Assembly: GCA_025352065.1 (NCBI GenBank)
Contig: JANXUC010000157.1
Span: 1-64,000, forward strand
DNA: 64,000 nucleotides
Source: Acidobacteriaceae bacterium
Lineage (GTDB): Bacteria > Acidobacteriota > Terriglobia > Terriglobales > Acidobacteriaceae
Direction of reading: 5' to 3'
The notes under the pieces are model-generated. The model was not told the origin of the DNA. It did no database searches and saw only the letters and a list, made by a program, of their open reading frames with translations. The position numbers and the translations under genes were made by a program. This document shows, piece by piece, positions 1-8,652 of the stretch (within the stretch, counting starts at the first letter, position 1; each line of letters opens with the position of its first letter).

Positions 1-54
1 GTCCCGAGCAAACCGTATCCGCTCTTCCATCACTCCGCTCACTTTCCAAGGCAT
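1..54 (-). mobile_element. IS481-family transposase, N-terminal 18 codons, cut by window edge
   Basis: Reading the minus strand from an ATG at 54 gives MPWKVSGVMEERIRFARD and then leaves the window. The MPWKVS..MEER start is what I know from IS481-family DDE transposases, which continue into a helix-turn-helix and a DDE integrase core. Only this stub is visible, so it cannot be said whether the element is intact. It lies upstream of a duplicated motif (90-134) that fits an IS end. The identification rests on 18 residues plus context. Confidence 0.6.
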
Positions 55-89
55 GCTCTCTTCTACAAGCCTCAGTCCCTCGATCCAAG

Positions 90-134
90 TGTTACCTATG
101 TCCCCGGTCTGTTTTGTTACCCATGTCCCCGGTC
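90..134. repeat. Tandem 20-bp motif at the probable IS481 end
   Basis: A 20-base unit (TGTTACC[T/C]ATGTCCCCGGTC) occurs at 90-109 and again at 115-134, 25 bp apart start to start, with one mismatch. It lies just outside the transposase start at 54, on the side where the element should end. This fits a transposase-binding or terminal region. No target-site duplication can be checked because the other end is outside the window. Confidence 0.55.
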
Positions 135-149
135 CGTACCCGGCTAGAC

Positions 150-204
150 GCGGACAAGAGTGTCCGCGCCACATAAACGCAAACCTAAGCGGAGCAAGCT
201 CCGC
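150..204. repeat. Pair of short palindromes (REP-like)
   Basis: Two perfect hairpins: GCGGACA-AGAG-TGTCCGC at 150-167 and GCGGAGC-AA-GCTCCGC at 189-204, separated by a spacer beginning gccacataaacg. The same two hairpin types recur together at 4641-4765, and the first alone at 8220-8237. They sit downstream of leuD and could act as a bidirectional terminator. Their recurrence argues for a dispersed repeat. Confidence 0.7.
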
Positions 205-219
205 TTCCACACGAGCATT

Positions 220-798
220 TTATTTTGCTGGCGCTATTTGCGAGACTCTTACGTCCGGCTTCACCGCCACGATCGCTGGGTTGTAGACCGTGCCGCGTTT
301 CTTGGCGACCATCGGCAGCAAACCTCCAGCGGCAATCATTTCCTGAACAAATGGCGTCAGCGGAACGAATACATGTTCCGTGCCTTGCGTGTGATTGCGA
401 ATCACGCCTTTCGCTAAGTCCACTTCGAGATCGTCGCCACTTTTCGCTTTATCAGCGAAGCCTGCGCATTCAATCGACAAGAATCCGTTATTGAGCGAGT
501 TCCGAAAAAATATCCGCGCAAAGTTCGATGCGATCACGCAGGAGATTCCAGCCTTACGCAGGGCCCAGACAGCGTGCTCGCGCGACGAGCCGCAACCGAA
601 ATCCTCACCACCTACTACGATGTCGCCGGGCTGCACACGCTTTACGAAGTCGGGATCAATATCTTCCATCGCGTGTTTCGCCAGTTCAACGTGATCGTGC
701 GTGTTGAGATAACGCGCCGGAATAATTTCGTCGGTATTGACATGCGCGCGCGGGTAAACGTGCGCGCGGCCTCGAATTACAGTGTCTACACTCCCCAC
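220..798 (-). CDS. leuD: 3-isopropylmalate dehydratase small subunit
   Basis: Small (swivel) subunit of isopropylmalate isomerase, which with LeuC converts 2-isopropylmalate to 3-isopropylmalate in leucine biosynthesis (cytoplasm). The 192-residue product has the family features [17 protein letters not shown] near the N-terminus and [14 protein letters not shown], the substrate-binding loop. The start is taken as GTG at 798. It has GGAGG seven bases upstream and overlaps the leuC stop, implying translational coupling. The frame is open further upstream, but that part lies inside leuC and is not real. It is the last gene of the leuA-leuC-leuD unit. leuB is not in the window. Confidence 0.93.
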   Translation of the reverse strand: MGSVDTVIRGRAHVYPRAHVNTDEIIPARYLNTHDHVELAKHAMEDIDPDFVKRVQPGDIVVGGEDFGCGSSREHAVWALRKAGISCVIASNFARIFFRNSLNNGFLSIECAGFADKAKSGDDLEVDLAKGVIRNHTQGTEHVFVPLTPFVQEMIAAGGLLPMVAKKRGTVYNPAIVAVKPDVRVSQIAPAK

Positions 799-2153
799 AG
801 GTAATCCTCCTGTTCGCTTCCTGGACCACCGCCGGCGATGGCGCCGACGGGCACGCCCGCTTCCTTGTCGCGGCGCAGTGGACGCTCCAGATATTCGCGC
901 GGATCGACAATGTGTCCCGCAATCGCCGAGGCTGCAACCGTGGCAGGGCTGGCGAGATACACCAGCGCCTCGGGATGTCCCATGCGTCCGACGAAGTTGC
1001 GGTTGGTCGACGAGATACACACTTCCTGTTTGCCCAGCACGCCCATGTGGCCGCCCAGGCAAGCGCCGCAAGTTGCCGTAGAGATAACGCAGCCTGCATC
1101 GGCAAAAATTTCAAACAAGCCTTCCTTCAATGCCTGCCGCCACACTGCGGACGTGGATGGCACAACCAGCGCGCGCACGCCTTGCGCGACGCGGCGTCCC
1201 TTCATGACTTTGGCGGCGATGCGGAGGTCTTCGATACGTGCGTTGGTGCAGGATCCGATGTAGGCCTGATCGATAACGACGTGACCGATCTCACCGATGA
1301 AACGTCCATTCGAAGGCAGGCTCGGCGTGGCGACTACCGGTTCAAGCGCGGAAGCGTCGATCTCGTGCGTCGCAACGTAGTGGGCATCGGCGTCGGATCG
1401 ATAGATGGTATAAGGCTCTTCCGTGCGCGCCTTGAGATAGTTCGTGGTGACTTTGTCAGCTTCCATGATGCCGCTCTTGCCACCCGCTTCCACCGCCATG
1501 TTGGTGATGGTCATGCGAGCTTCCATGGACATCGCGGCGATGGCGCTGCCGTGATATTCCATGGCGCAGTAGCGGGCGCCGTCCACGCCAATCTTGGAAA
1601 TAATGTGCAGGATCAGGTCTTTGGAGTAGACGCCGTGCGGAAGTCTACCTTTTACGTTGAAGCGTATTGTTTCTGGAACGCGAAACCAGAGCTCGCCCGT
1701 GGTAAGCGCGGCGGCGACATCAGTGGAACCGATGCCGGTGGCAAACGCTCCGAAAGCGCCGAGCGTCGTGGTGTGGGAGTCGCCGCATATGGCGGTCATG
1801 CCCGGCAGAATGTAGCCCTTTTCTGGAACCAAGGCGTGGCAGATGCCGTGCTCGCCCAGTTCGTGGTAACGGGCAATTCCCTGCTCCTTCACCCAGTTGC
1901 GAAGTTCTTTGGTCAGCTCGGCGGTCTGAATGTCTTTATTAGGGACGAAGTGATCAGGCGTGACAACGATCTTCGTGGGATCGAAAACCTTGGTGACGCC
2001 CATTTGCGCCATCATGCGGATGGCGGGGGGCGTTGTCACTTCATGGCAGACAATGAGATCGATTGTGGCGTTGACGATTTCGCCGGGACGCACAGTATCG
2101 CGGCCAGAATGGGCGGCGAGGATCTTCTCGGTGATGGTTTGGGGGCTGGGCAT
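786..2153 (-). CDS. leuC: 3-isopropylmalate dehydratase large subunit
   Basis: Aconitase-family subunit that carries the catalytic [4Fe-4S] cluster and pairs with LeuD. The 455 residues contain [15 protein letters not shown] (active-site region), [13 protein letters not shown], and [10 protein letters not shown], whose cysteines (with the one in GSCTN) should ligate the cluster. The length and the LeuC/HacA character are closer to the ~420-residue homoaconitase-like subfamily than to the ~470-residue E. coli type. A homoaconitase or other related role cannot be excluded from sequence, but the leuA and leuD neighbours favour leucine synthesis. It lies 89 bp downstream of leuA and overlaps leuD. 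Confidence 0.92.
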   Translation of the reverse strand: MPSPQTITEKILAAHSGRDTVRPGEIVNATIDLIVCHEVTTPPAIRMMAQMGVTKVFDPTKIVVTPDHFVPNKDIQTAELTKELRNWVKEQGIARYHELGEHGICHALVPEKGYILPGMTAICGDSHTTTLGAFGAFATGIGSTDVAAALTTGELWFRVPETIRFNVKGRLPHGVYSKDLILHIISKIGVDGARYCAMEYHGSAIAAMSMEARMTITNMAVEAGGKSGIMEADKVTTNYLKARTEEPYTIYRSDADAHYVATHEIDASALEPVVATPSLPSNGRFIGEIGHVVIDQAYIGSCTNARIEDLRIAAKVMKGRRVAQGVRALVVPSTSAVWRQALKEGLFEIFADAGCVISTATCGACLGGHMGVLGKQEVCISSTNRNFVGRMGHPEALVYLASPATVAASAIAGHIVDPREYLERPLRRDKEAGVPVGAIAGGGPGSEQEDYLWGV

Positions 2154-2186
2154 ACTGCAAAACTCCTGGGTTTTAGCTATTAGCTC

Positions 2187-2223
2187 TTAGCCATTGGCTT
2201 TTGAGCTAGAAGCTAATGGCTAA
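2187..2223. repeat. Inverted repeat between leuA and leuC
   Basis: TTAGCCATT (2187-2195) and AATGGCTAA (2215-2223) form a 9-bp stem. The 89-bp leuA-leuC gap is built largely of agct/ttagc/ggct words. It could be an intercistronic hairpin that tunes leuA versus leuCD expression, or low-complexity drift. No U-run follows, so it is unlikely to be a full terminator. Confidence 0.45.
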
Positions 2224-2242
2224 AAGCTTATTTTTTCCAATT

Positions 2243-3466
2243 CTACGCTTGGGCGAAGCTTCCGCCCGCTCCGGCGCGGTTGGCGGCGGGAGTTCCGGCG
2301 CGGTCGCCGGCGATTTGGCTATGCACTTCAATGATGAGCGGGAGCAAGTCGTGGTCTTCCACGTGCTTGATCTTGTCGGCCAGCAGCACGAAGCGCCGAT
2401 AGATTTCGTCCAGTTCGCGGCGCTCGAACGTGTAGCCCAGCGCTGTGCAACGAACAGCGAGCGCGTGGCGGCCGGAGTGCTTGCCTAGAACCAGTCTCGA
2501 ATCAGGAACACCGACCGATTGCGGCGTCATAATTTCGTAGGTCAGCGGATTCGCTAACATGCCGTGCTGGTGAATGCCTGCCTCGTGAGCGAATGCATTG
2601 CGTCCGGTAATGGCCTTGTTGGGCTGCACGGGAACATGCGTAATCTCGCTCAGCATCTGGCTGGCGGAAAAAAGTTGCTCGCTCACTACGCCGGTTTCGT
2701 AGGGATAGCGGTCGGGACGAACGCGCACCGCCATGACGACCTCTTCGATGGCGGCGTTTCCGGCGCGCTCACCAATGCCGTTGATGGTGCACTCAATCTG
2801 GCGCGCGCCCGCAGCCACGGCAGCCAGCGAATTCGCTACCGCCATACCAAGGTCATTGTGGCAATGTGCGGAGATGACGATATTCTCTATCCCGCGCGTG
2901 CGCTCGCGAATGGTGCGAATGATGTGCGCGAATTCGTCTGGCGTGGTGAAGCCGACGGTGTCGGGAATATTGATGGTTGTGGCACCTTCGTCGACCACGG
3001 CCTGCACCACCTCGCAGAGGAACTCGAGGTCGGTGCGGGTCGCGTCCTCAGGAGAAAATTCCACGTCTTCAACAAATGTGCGCGCTAAGCGAACCCCTTC
3101 TCGGGCGCTGGCAAGACACTGCTCGCGGGACATCTTAAGCTTGAAGGTCAGATGAATATCGGAGGTCGCCAGAAACACATGGATGCGCGGGCGGGCGGCG
3201 TTTTCCAGCGCTTTGGCGGCGCGCTCAATATCTTCGCGCATGCAGCGCGCCAATGCCGCGATGATGGGACGACGAACTAACTGCGCAATCCTGCGGACTG
3301 CGAGGAAATCGCCATCGGACGCGATGGGGAAGCCTGCCTCGATCACGTCGACACCGAGGCGGTCGAGTTGCTGCGCCATGCGCAACTTCTCTTCCACGTT
3401 CATGCTGCAGCCGGGCGATTGCTCGCCGTCGCGCAGAGTGGTGTCGAAAATAGTGATGTAGGACAT
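2243..3466 (-). CDS. leuA: 2-isopropylmalate synthase, form without C-terminal regulatory domain
   Basis: Condenses acetyl-CoA and 2-oxoisovalerate, the first committed step of leucine synthesis. The HMGL-like catalytic domain starts at once ([13 protein letters not shown], residues 7-19). The metal-binding motif [11 protein letters not shown] and the LeuA-type [12 protein letters not shown] and [12 protein letters not shown] segments follow. The protein ends at residue 407 in an Ala/Gly-rich tail. Full-length LeuA is about 510 residues, with a C-terminal dimer domain that binds leucine. That domain is absent, and only 89 bp separate the stop from leuC. Homocitrate or citramalate synthases can have this shorter length, but the internal motifs and the operon favour LeuA. 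Confidence 0.85.
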   Translation of the reverse strand: MSYITIFDTTLRDGEQSPGCSMNVEEKLRMAQQLDRLGVDVIEAGFPIASDGDFLAVRRIAQLVRRPIIAALARCMREDIERAAKALENAARPRIHVFLATSDIHLTFKLKMSREQCLASAREGVRLARTFVEDVEFSPEDATRTDLEFLCEVVQAVVDEGATTINIPDTVGFTTPDEFAHIIRTIRERTRGIENIVISAHCHNDLGMAVANSLAAVAAGARQIECTINGIGERAGNAAIEEVVMAVRVRPDRYPYETGVVSEQLFSASQMLSEITHVPVQPNKAITGRNAFAHEAGIHQHGMLANPLTYEIMTPQSVGVPDSRLVLGKHSGRHALAVRCTALGYTFERRELDEIYRRFVLLADKIKHVEDHDLLPLIIEVHSQIAGDRAGTPAANRAGAGGSFAQA

Positions 3467-3560
3467 AAAGGGCTATCGGCTGTCGGCTGGTCGCTTTCGC
3501 CTATGTTTCTATCCTAGGCATCCTCCGAGTTAACGCAAGCTTATAATATTGAAAAAAACA

Positions 3561-3612
3561 TAAGTTTTGCTTACTATAGTGGGCAGCGGTTATGGGGCAG
3601 TAAGTTTTGCTT
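3561..3612. promoter_or_regulatory. Direct repeat TAAGTTTTGCTT x2, candidate regulator sites
   Basis: The 12-mer TAAGTTTTGCTT occurs at 3561-3572 and 3601-3612, exactly 40 bp apart start to start, close to four helical turns. It lies in the 247-bp divergent region between leuA (minus) and lysR (plus). A related inverted word (gcaagcttata) lies at about 3536. LysR-type regulators usually bind phased sites in such regions, so these are candidate operators. No clear -35/-10 pair could be assigned. Confidence 0.5.
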
Positions 3613-3642
3613 GCGTCGCATTCCCGTGATGCGCGGAAAACA

Positions 3643-3664
3643 TAACAGAACGATCGTTCTGTTA
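3643..3664. promoter_or_regulatory. 22-bp perfect palindrome upstream of lysR
   Basis: A perfect 22-bp palindrome with half-site TAACAGAACGA is centred at 3653/3654, 50 bp before the lysR ATG. The core GAACGATCGTTC resembles dyads bound by TetR-type dimers. It lies closer to lysR than the direct repeats do, so it may control lysR, or may be read as a 5' UTR hairpin. No tetR gene is nearby. Confidence 0.6.
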
Positions 3665-3713
3665 AACAATTGAGGGTGCGCTCAAAAGCGCGCACAAGCT
3701 CAGAGGGAAATCC

Positions 3714-4628
3714 ATGGATCTCGGCGAACTCGAAGTATTTCTTGCAGTTGCGCGGGAAGGACGTTTTTCACGCGCGGCGGAGAAGTTGTTTCGCACGCAG
3801 TCGGCGGTAAGCCAGACCATTCGTAAGCTGGAAGAAGAGTTGGGCGAGCCGCTGTTCGACCGGTCGTCGCGAGAAGGTGTGCTGACAGACGCTGGCACCG
3901 TGCTGCGCGAGTACGCCGAGAAGTTGGTCAATCTGCGGACGGATGCGCGCGAGGCGCTGACGGAGTTGCGGGAAGTCCAGCGCGGCAAGCTGGTGATTGC
4001 CGCTAACGAATTTACGGCGCTGTATTTGCTGCCCGTACTGGGAGAGTTTCGGCGGCTGCATCCGATGATTAAGATCACTGTTTTGAGGTCGTTAGGGAGC
4101 CGGATTGGCGATCAGGTGCTGCGCCATGCGGCGGAATTTGGCGTGCTTTCCTACGATCCACAGGAGCCTCTGCTGAGTTCCGTGGTCGTCTATTCGGATG
4201 AGCTGGCGTTCGTGGTGCCACCGACGCATCCGCTGGCGCGAGCTGGCGAGATCAGCATCAAGCAACTAGGGGCGGAGACTTTCGTCGCTCACAACGTACC
4301 ATCACCCTACCGCGACAAGGTGATTGATTCTTTCCGTAAGTACAAGACTCCATTGCACATGGACGTGGAACTTCCAACGTTGCAGGCCATCAAGCGCTTT
4401 GTGGCCATGGGCAATGGCGTGGCTTTTGTGCCACACATTAGCGCGGAAAGCGAGCTGGCGGATGGAGAGCTGATTCGCATCAAGGTGCGGGAGCTGGATT
4501 TCAGCAGGAAGTTACGGTTGGTCTATCGGAAGAAGGCCAACCTGTCGCACGCGGCACAGGCATTTTTAAAAGTGGCGGAAGCCTATGCTCGGGAGAAGGC
4601 TGGGAATTACAGATTTCAGCGAAAGTAG
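3714..4628 (+). CDS. LysR-family transcriptional regulator, divergent from leuACD
   Basis: A 304-residue LysR-type regulator. An N-terminal winged helix-turn-helix (ELEVFLAVAREGRFSRAAEKL, then TQSAVSQTIRKLEEELG) is followed by a linker helix and a periplasmic-binding-like effector domain (about residues 90-290). A purine-rich AGAGGGA precedes the ATG. Divergent orientation from leuACD suggests that it controls the leucine genes and itself, but the effector is unknown. LeuO-like or CysB-like roles cannot be distinguished from sequence. Confidence 0.9.
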   Translation: MDLGELEVFLAVAREGRFSRAAEKLFRTQSAVSQTIRKLEEELGEPLFDRSSREGVLTDAGTVLREYAEKLVNLRTDAREALTELREVQRGKLVIAANEFTALYLLPVLGEFRRLHPMIKITVLRSLGSRIGDQVLRHAAEFGVLSYDPQEPLLSSVVVYSDELAFVVPPTHPLARAGEISIKQLGAETFVAHNVPSPYRDKVIDSFRKYKTPLHMDVELPTLQAIKRFVAMGNGVAFVPHISAESELADGELIRIKVRELDFSRKLRLVYRKKANLSHAAQAFLKVAEAYAREKAGNYRFQRK

Positions 4629-4640
4629 GATTGTGTGGCA

Positions 4641-4765
4641 GCGGAGCTTGCTCCGCTTGCGCTCGACTGCTCGAACTCGCCCTGGAGATCAAAGACTCGA
4701 CGGAGCAAGCTCCGTCGCCACACGAGCCTATTTCGCTCCAGCATTTCGCGGACAAAAGTGTCCGC
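4641..4765. repeat. Composite palindromic repeat cluster
   Basis: Three perfect hairpins: GCGGAGC-TT-GCTCCGC at 4641-4656, GACGGAGC-AA-GCTCCGTC at 4699-4716 and GCGGACA-AAAG-TGTCCGC at 4748-4765. They have shared flanks (gccacac, cacgagc). The same units occur at 150-204. They fill the gap between the convergent lysR and the secreted protein gene, so they may also end transcription from both sides. Confidence 0.7.
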
Positions 4766-4833
4766 GCCACACTCACCAGCGGTTAGCCAGTGAATCCCGC
4801 TTCTGTTGGTAAGGGCGCCGAAAGTCACCTTGG

Positions 4834-5397
4834 CTACTGACGTACCGCGATCCCGCTCCCGATCGATTTGCCATTGGTCTGAGCATTAGTCAACAAGGCT
4901 GTGGCGCTAATGCCGACACTGTTCGTAGCCGCCAGTATGAAGGTGATCGGGGGCGTTATGCTTGCCGAAGTCAGCGACCCCGTCCCATTGGGCTTAACGG
5001 AATACGTCCCTGTCCCAGTCTTGGCGGTAGGAGCCAGGTAAACAATGGAGCCGCCATTGACGCTAACGATCTGGCACGAGCTGTTCCACGTCACGCTCAT
5101 GGTGTTGGCACTAGCAGTCTGGTCAGGCCTGCCGATACCCGTACCGCTGAAGCTGAAGTTTCCTTTGCCGTCAAACGTAAATGTACCGTAGACCCCGGTC
5201 CAACTGTTCCCGGAGTTGCTCGCCGTGAAAGTGATGGTTAAGTTGGCGGGACAAGCAAAGGTCTTAGACCACGTGTTAGTTTCAACGAGGCCAAACTGTG
5301 TCGAATACTTCCCGTTCAAGTTCGCATTGGAATAAGTCTGAGCCAATGCAGAGCCGGACAGCAGCATTGAAAGAATAACGAGTGTGGCGCGTTTCAC
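4834..5397 (-). CDS. Secreted protein of unknown function
   Basis: A 187-residue exported protein. The start is GTG at 5397, preceded by AAGGAGG at proper distance; an upstream ATG lacks this. Residues 1-20 form a Sec signal peptide (KR, then LVILSMLLSGSALA) cut at ALA-QT. The mature part is rich in Gly, Ser, Thr and Asn, with alternating beta-strand-like stretches (GVYGTFTFDGKGNFSFSGTG). It has two Cys (in FACPAN and SSCQIV) that could form a disulfide. Such beta-rich secreted proteins are frequent in Acidobacteriota. I recognise no catalytic motif and assign no function. Confidence 0.7.
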   Translation of the reverse strand: MKRATLVILSMLLSGSALAQTYSNANLNGKYSTQFGLVETNTWSKTFACPANLTITFTASNSGNSWTGVYGTFTFDGKGNFSFSGTGIGRPDQTASANTMSVTWNSSCQIVSVNGGSIVYLAPTAKTGTGTYSVKPNGTGSLTSASITPPITFILAATNSVGISATALLTNAQTNGKSIGSGIAVRQ

Positions 5398-5743
5398 AAG
5401 TCCTCCTTGATATTCGCGACTGGGTGATTTATGCACACCAGCGAATCGGCGACGGCATTATCCCTCCCGGCTAGGGCAGCGTCAATGTGCATCTTTTTGC
5501 GTATTCAGTGGGGGCGCCGCGACTGGCAGAAACCCTCTCAAGAGCTTGTGGAAAAGGAATTTTTCTAAAGGCTTTCTAAGCTTTTCAAGAGACTCGCATC
5601 CGCGAAAACCCCGAAAAAGCAGATTCCTCACGATAAAGCTATTCGGAATGACAAAATTTAGAGTTTTTCAAAAGCTCCTAAAGTTTGGCGGTCCCACCGC
5701 CGCACCCGTAGAATGGAGGACGCACCACGGCCGGGAGCCAACC
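5398..5743. other. Intergenic region with dispersed repeat copy A
   Basis: 346 bp between divergent genes. It contains a copy of the dispersed element (cagattcctcac, ggaatgacaaa) at 5615-5657, 86 bp before the flavoenzyme start. The promoters of both flanking genes must lie here, but I could not pick convincing -35/-10 pairs. The frame of the plus-strand gene is open upstream to 5546, but that stretch runs through the repeat and has no ribosome-binding site, so it is not taken as coding. Confidence 0.6.
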
Positions 5744-7753
5744 ATGAGCGATACCAGCGATCAAGAAAAATCTCGCAAAGACAGGGTACGTGCAGATCAA
5801 GAACTGGGAATGAACCGCGGAATTACGCGGCGGGATTTTGTGAATGGCGTGGCGGTTGGGATTGGAGCACTGGTGCTACCGGACTTGGCGACTGCTCTGG
5901 ATTACGCGGCAGACGGAGCTACTGGCAAGAGCAAACCCGTGGGGGCAGAATTCTCTCCTGAAAAGGCTGCCGACTACTACCCGCCCGCGAAGATGGGGAT
6001 GCGCGGGAACCACGACGGCACGTTTACGTTTGCGCACGAGTTGCGAGATGGAAGTTTTTGGGATGGTGCCGGTAAGCCCGAAAAGTCAGGTGAGACTTAC
6101 GATCTAGTCGTCGTGGGCGGCGGGATTAGTGGGCTGGCGGCTGCGTACTTTTATCGCAAACACGCAGCGGATGCACGCATTCTGATTCTGGATAATCACG
6201 ATGATTTTGGCGGGCACGCCAAGCGCAACGAATTCGAAGTGGCTGGGCGCAAAGTCCTGTGCTATGGCGGAACGCAGGCGCTGGAAAGCCCGTCGAAGTA
6301 TAGCGCGGTGTCGAAAGCTTTGCTGGCGGATCTCGGAATTGACGTACAGAAATTCTACAAATACTACGACCAAAACCTTTTTTCCTCGCTGAAACTCGGC
6401 ACGGGCGTGTTCTTCGATAAAGAGACGTTTGGTGAGGACCGCTTCGTAGCGGGCAGAAATACATTGCCATGGCCGGAGTTTATTGCGAAGACGCCACTGT
6501 CGGATGTGGCAAAGAAAGATTTGACGCGGCTTTATACGGACAAGGTGGACTACCTGCCGGGACTTTCGGCGGACGAGAAGCGTAAGCGGCTGCGGAAGAT
6601 GAGTTACTCCGACTTCCTGACCAAAATCGTGAAGGTGCATTCGGATGTGCTGCCTTTCTTCCAGAAGAAGACGCACGATCTTTTTTGTGTGGGAATTGAA
6701 GCGGTGCCGGCACTGACCTGCTACCTGGAAGGCGACGACTACGATGACTTTGGCTATCCGGGATTTCAGGGTATGGACCTGGGCGAAGCCGAAGGGCGCG
6801 GAAACGATGTGAAGCCGGATCCATACATTTTTCATTTTCCGGACGGCAATGCATCCATTGCGCGACTACTGGTGCGGTCGCTGATTCCGGGATCGATTCC
6901 TGGAAGCACGATGGAAGACGTTGTACTTGCGAAGGCGGACTACCGCAAACTGGACCCGCTTAGTTCAGAGCAGGCGTCTTTAAAAGCAAAGATTCGTCTG
7001 AACAGCACGGTGGTGCAGGTACGCAACGTTGGCGACCCGAAGACGGCCAAAGAGGTGGAAGTTGCGTATATGCGCGGCGGCAAGTTGCACTCCGTCAGCG
7101 CGAAGGCCTGCGTGATGGCCTGCTACAACGGGATGATCCCGTATCTGTGCCCCGAGTTGCCGGAGAAGCAGCGAAACGCGCTGTCACTGTTGGTAAAAGC
7201 ACCCTTGGTTTACACGCATGTGGCGATCCGCAACTGGACGGCTTTTCAAAAGCTAGGAGTGTTCCAGATTGATGCTCCGGGCAGTTATCACAACTATATT
7301 GCGCTGGATTTTCCGGTGAGCATGGGAGGGTATCAGTTTCCCAGCAAGCCGGAAGAGCCAGCCGTGCTGTTCATGCTGCGCACACCGTGCAAGCCGGGGT
7401 TGCCGCAGCGGGAACAGAATCGCGCGGGGCGCGGCGAGCTGATGCGGACGCCCTTCTCGGTTTTCGAACGCAATATTCGCGAGCAACTTGGGCGGATGCT
7501 GGGTCCGGCTGGCTTTGATCCGGCCAAGGACATCGAGGGCATTACGGTGAATCGTTGGGCGCACGGATATGCGTTCCATGACAATCCTCTGTTCGATCCC
7601 GACTGGTCTGAAGACGAAAAGCCCTGGGTGCTGGGGCGGAAGCCGTTTGGACGAATTGCGATCGCGAACTCGGATGCTGGCGGAGAAGCTTATACGGACA
7701 GCGCGATCGATCAGGCTTATCGGGCGGTGGGGGAGCTTACGAGCACCACGTAG
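5744..7753 (+). CDS. Tat-exported FAD-dependent oxidoreductase, spermidine dehydrogenase (SpdH)-like
   Basis: A 669-residue flavoprotein. Near the N-terminus a twin-arginine signal ([20 protein letters not shown]) marks export as a folded protein to the periplasm. An FAD-binding Rossmann start ([19 protein letters not shown]) follows, then the glutathione-reductase-like cue [15 protein letters not shown]. The layout [12 protein letters not shown] ... [11 protein letters not shown] ... [10 protein letters not shown] is what I recall from bacterial spermidine/putrescine dehydrogenases (about 620-680 residues), which oxidise polyamines and pass electrons to the respiratory chain. The start at 5744 is chosen because it opens the Tat signal region. 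Substrate is inferred from family resemblance only. Confidence 0.72.
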   Translation: MSDTSDQEKSRKDRVRADQELGMNRGITRRDFVNGVAVGIGALVLPDLATALDYAADGATGKSKPVGAEFSPEKAADYYPPAKMGMRGNHDGTFTFAHELRDGSFWDGAGKPEKSGETYDLVVVGGGISGLAAAYFYRKHAADARILILDNHDDFGGHAKRNEFEVAGRKVLCYGGTQALESPSKYSAVSKALLADLGIDVQKFYKYYDQNLFSSLKLGTGVFFDKETFGEDRFVAGRNTLPWPEFIAKTPLSDVAKKDLTRLYTDKVDYLPGLSADEKRKRLRKMSYSDFLTKIVKVHSDVLPFFQKKTHDLFCVGIEAVPALTCYLEGDDYDDFGYPGFQGMDLGEAEGRGNDVKPDPYIFHFPDGNASIARLLVRSLIPGSIPGSTMEDVVLAKADYRKLDPLSSEQASLKAKIRLNSTVVQVRNVGDPKTAKEVEVAYMRGGKLHSVSAKACVMACYNGMIPYLCPELPEKQRNALSLLVKAPLVYTHVAIRNWTAFQKLGVFQIDAPGSYHNYIALDFPVSMGGYQFPSKPEEPAVLFMLRTPCKPGLPQREQNRAGRGELMRTPFSVFERNIREQLGRMLGPAGFDPAKDIEGITVNRWAHGYAFHDNPLFDPDWSEDEKPWVLGRKPFGRIAIANSDAGGEAYTDSAIDQAYRAVGELTSTT

Positions 7754-7786
7754 AGTCTGCCAGCCTTTCGCAGCATGGGCAGGCAA

Positions 7787-7830
7787 CAGCAGATTCCTCA
7801 CGGTAGAGCTGTTCGGAATGACAAATTTTG
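7787..7830. repeat. Dispersed repeat, copy B
   Basis: Element of the cagattcctcac...gttcggaatgacaaa family, plus orientation, 33 bp after the flavoenzyme stop. See copies at 5615, 11116, 11297 (inverted), 12475 and 27395 (inverted). The ends cagattcct and ggaatgac are partly self-complementary (attcc / ggaat), allowing a weak hairpin. Confidence 0.8.
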
Positions 7831-7861
7831 TGGCGAGCAGGAATGCTCGTCCTACATGTGC

Positions 7862-8063
7862 TTACGCGCTCCAGTATTTGTGATCGCGCAGGTAGAAGCG
7901 TTGGTTGTGGGTGTTGAACGCTGTACGAAAGAAGAGCAGGAAGACGCCGCCGAGGAGGATCTGGCGACGGAAGGACTGGGTCTCCAGCATGCGAACTGCT
8001 TCGCGTGCGTGACAGACATCCGAACCCCAGGTGGAGATCGGAGAGAATTAAGGTATCCGTCAA
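7862..8063 (-). pseudogene. Decayed metallophosphoesterase (UDP-2,3-diacylglucosamine hydrolase-like) fragment
   Basis: From a TTG at 8063 the minus strand reads LTDTLILSDLHLG, the first metal-binding block of calcineurin-like phosphoesterases (D and H of SDLHLG). After a run of four G the frame is lost. If one G is dropped, translation continues as SDVCHAREAVRMLE, SFRRQILLGGVF and on to a stop at 7862, which is recognisable family sequence (the expected block is LLGD). The GD and GNHD metal sites and the rest of the domain (over 200 residues) are missing. It is therefore a frameshifted, 3'-truncated relic. Confidence 0.65.
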
Positions 8064-8250
8064 AACCTTGACCTCTGCCCGAGGTTACGGATTGGTTATT
8101 ACAGGATGATGAATGGCGTACGAATGTACGGAGAACGAACCAAAGTAACCAATGGATTGCGGCGAAGAGAGGACGCCCCTTTGTTCTCAGCAGTTTTCGC
8201 GGCGTGAGGCCTAACAGCGGCGGACAAGAGTGTCCGCCCTACCTTTCGGC
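8064..8250. other. Intergenic sequence with one palindrome
   Basis: Upstream of the phosphoesterase relic and downstream of yggX. It holds a third copy of the GCGGACA-AGAG-TGTCCGC hairpin at 8220-8237, just after the yggX stop, where it could terminate transcription. Nothing else was recognised. Confidence 0.6.
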
Positions 8251-8523
8251 TCAGCTGGCGGGCGGAACGTACTGAGCGGGCGCTTGCGCGCCTTCTCCGA
8301 AAAAGTATTGTTCCAACTGCTTAACGATCACTTCCTGATCCTCGCGGCGGGCGGGGTTCAGGCGGTATTCGTTGAGTAACATCTTGCAGTGTTCGACCCA
8401 CATGCCCCAGGCCTGCTGGGACACGTTGTCGTACACGCGCTTGCCAAGATCGGTATCGAAGGGCGGCTCATCGAGCCCGGGTAGCTCCTGCTTCAACTTT
8501 ACGCACATTACTTTGCGGCTCAT
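8251..8523 (-). CDS. yggX: Fe(2+)-trafficking / oxidative-damage protection protein YggX
   Basis: A 90-residue protein matching the YggX family in full. It has the N-terminal VMCVKLKQELPGLDEPPF with its single conserved Cys, GKRVYDNVSQQAWGMWVEH, and MLLNEYRLNPA. The last family block (QYFFGEG) is also present. YggX proteins are implicated in handling ferrous iron and protecting Fe-S enzymes from oxidants. The gene is monocistronic and divergent from the esterase gene. Confidence 0.93.
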   Translation of the reverse strand: MSRKVMCVKLKQELPGLDEPPFDTDLGKRVYDNVSQQAWGMWVEHCKMLLNEYRLNPARREDQEVIVKQLEQYFFGEGAQAPAQYVPPAS

Positions 8524-8652
8524 TTGCTATTTTCCCTTGAATAAATACGTATGTTTTCGACCCTGATTATCTCACAGCGGGAGTGCCGCTTGAGGAACAG
8601 CACCCTTGAGTTACCTTGGAAAGGCAAAACGCGGCGCATACAATCTGTGCAT

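Noticed and set aside
912-2183. Plus-strand open frame of 423 codons
   Set aside because: Antisense shadow of leuC; no family motif, and composition is typical of a complementary frame.
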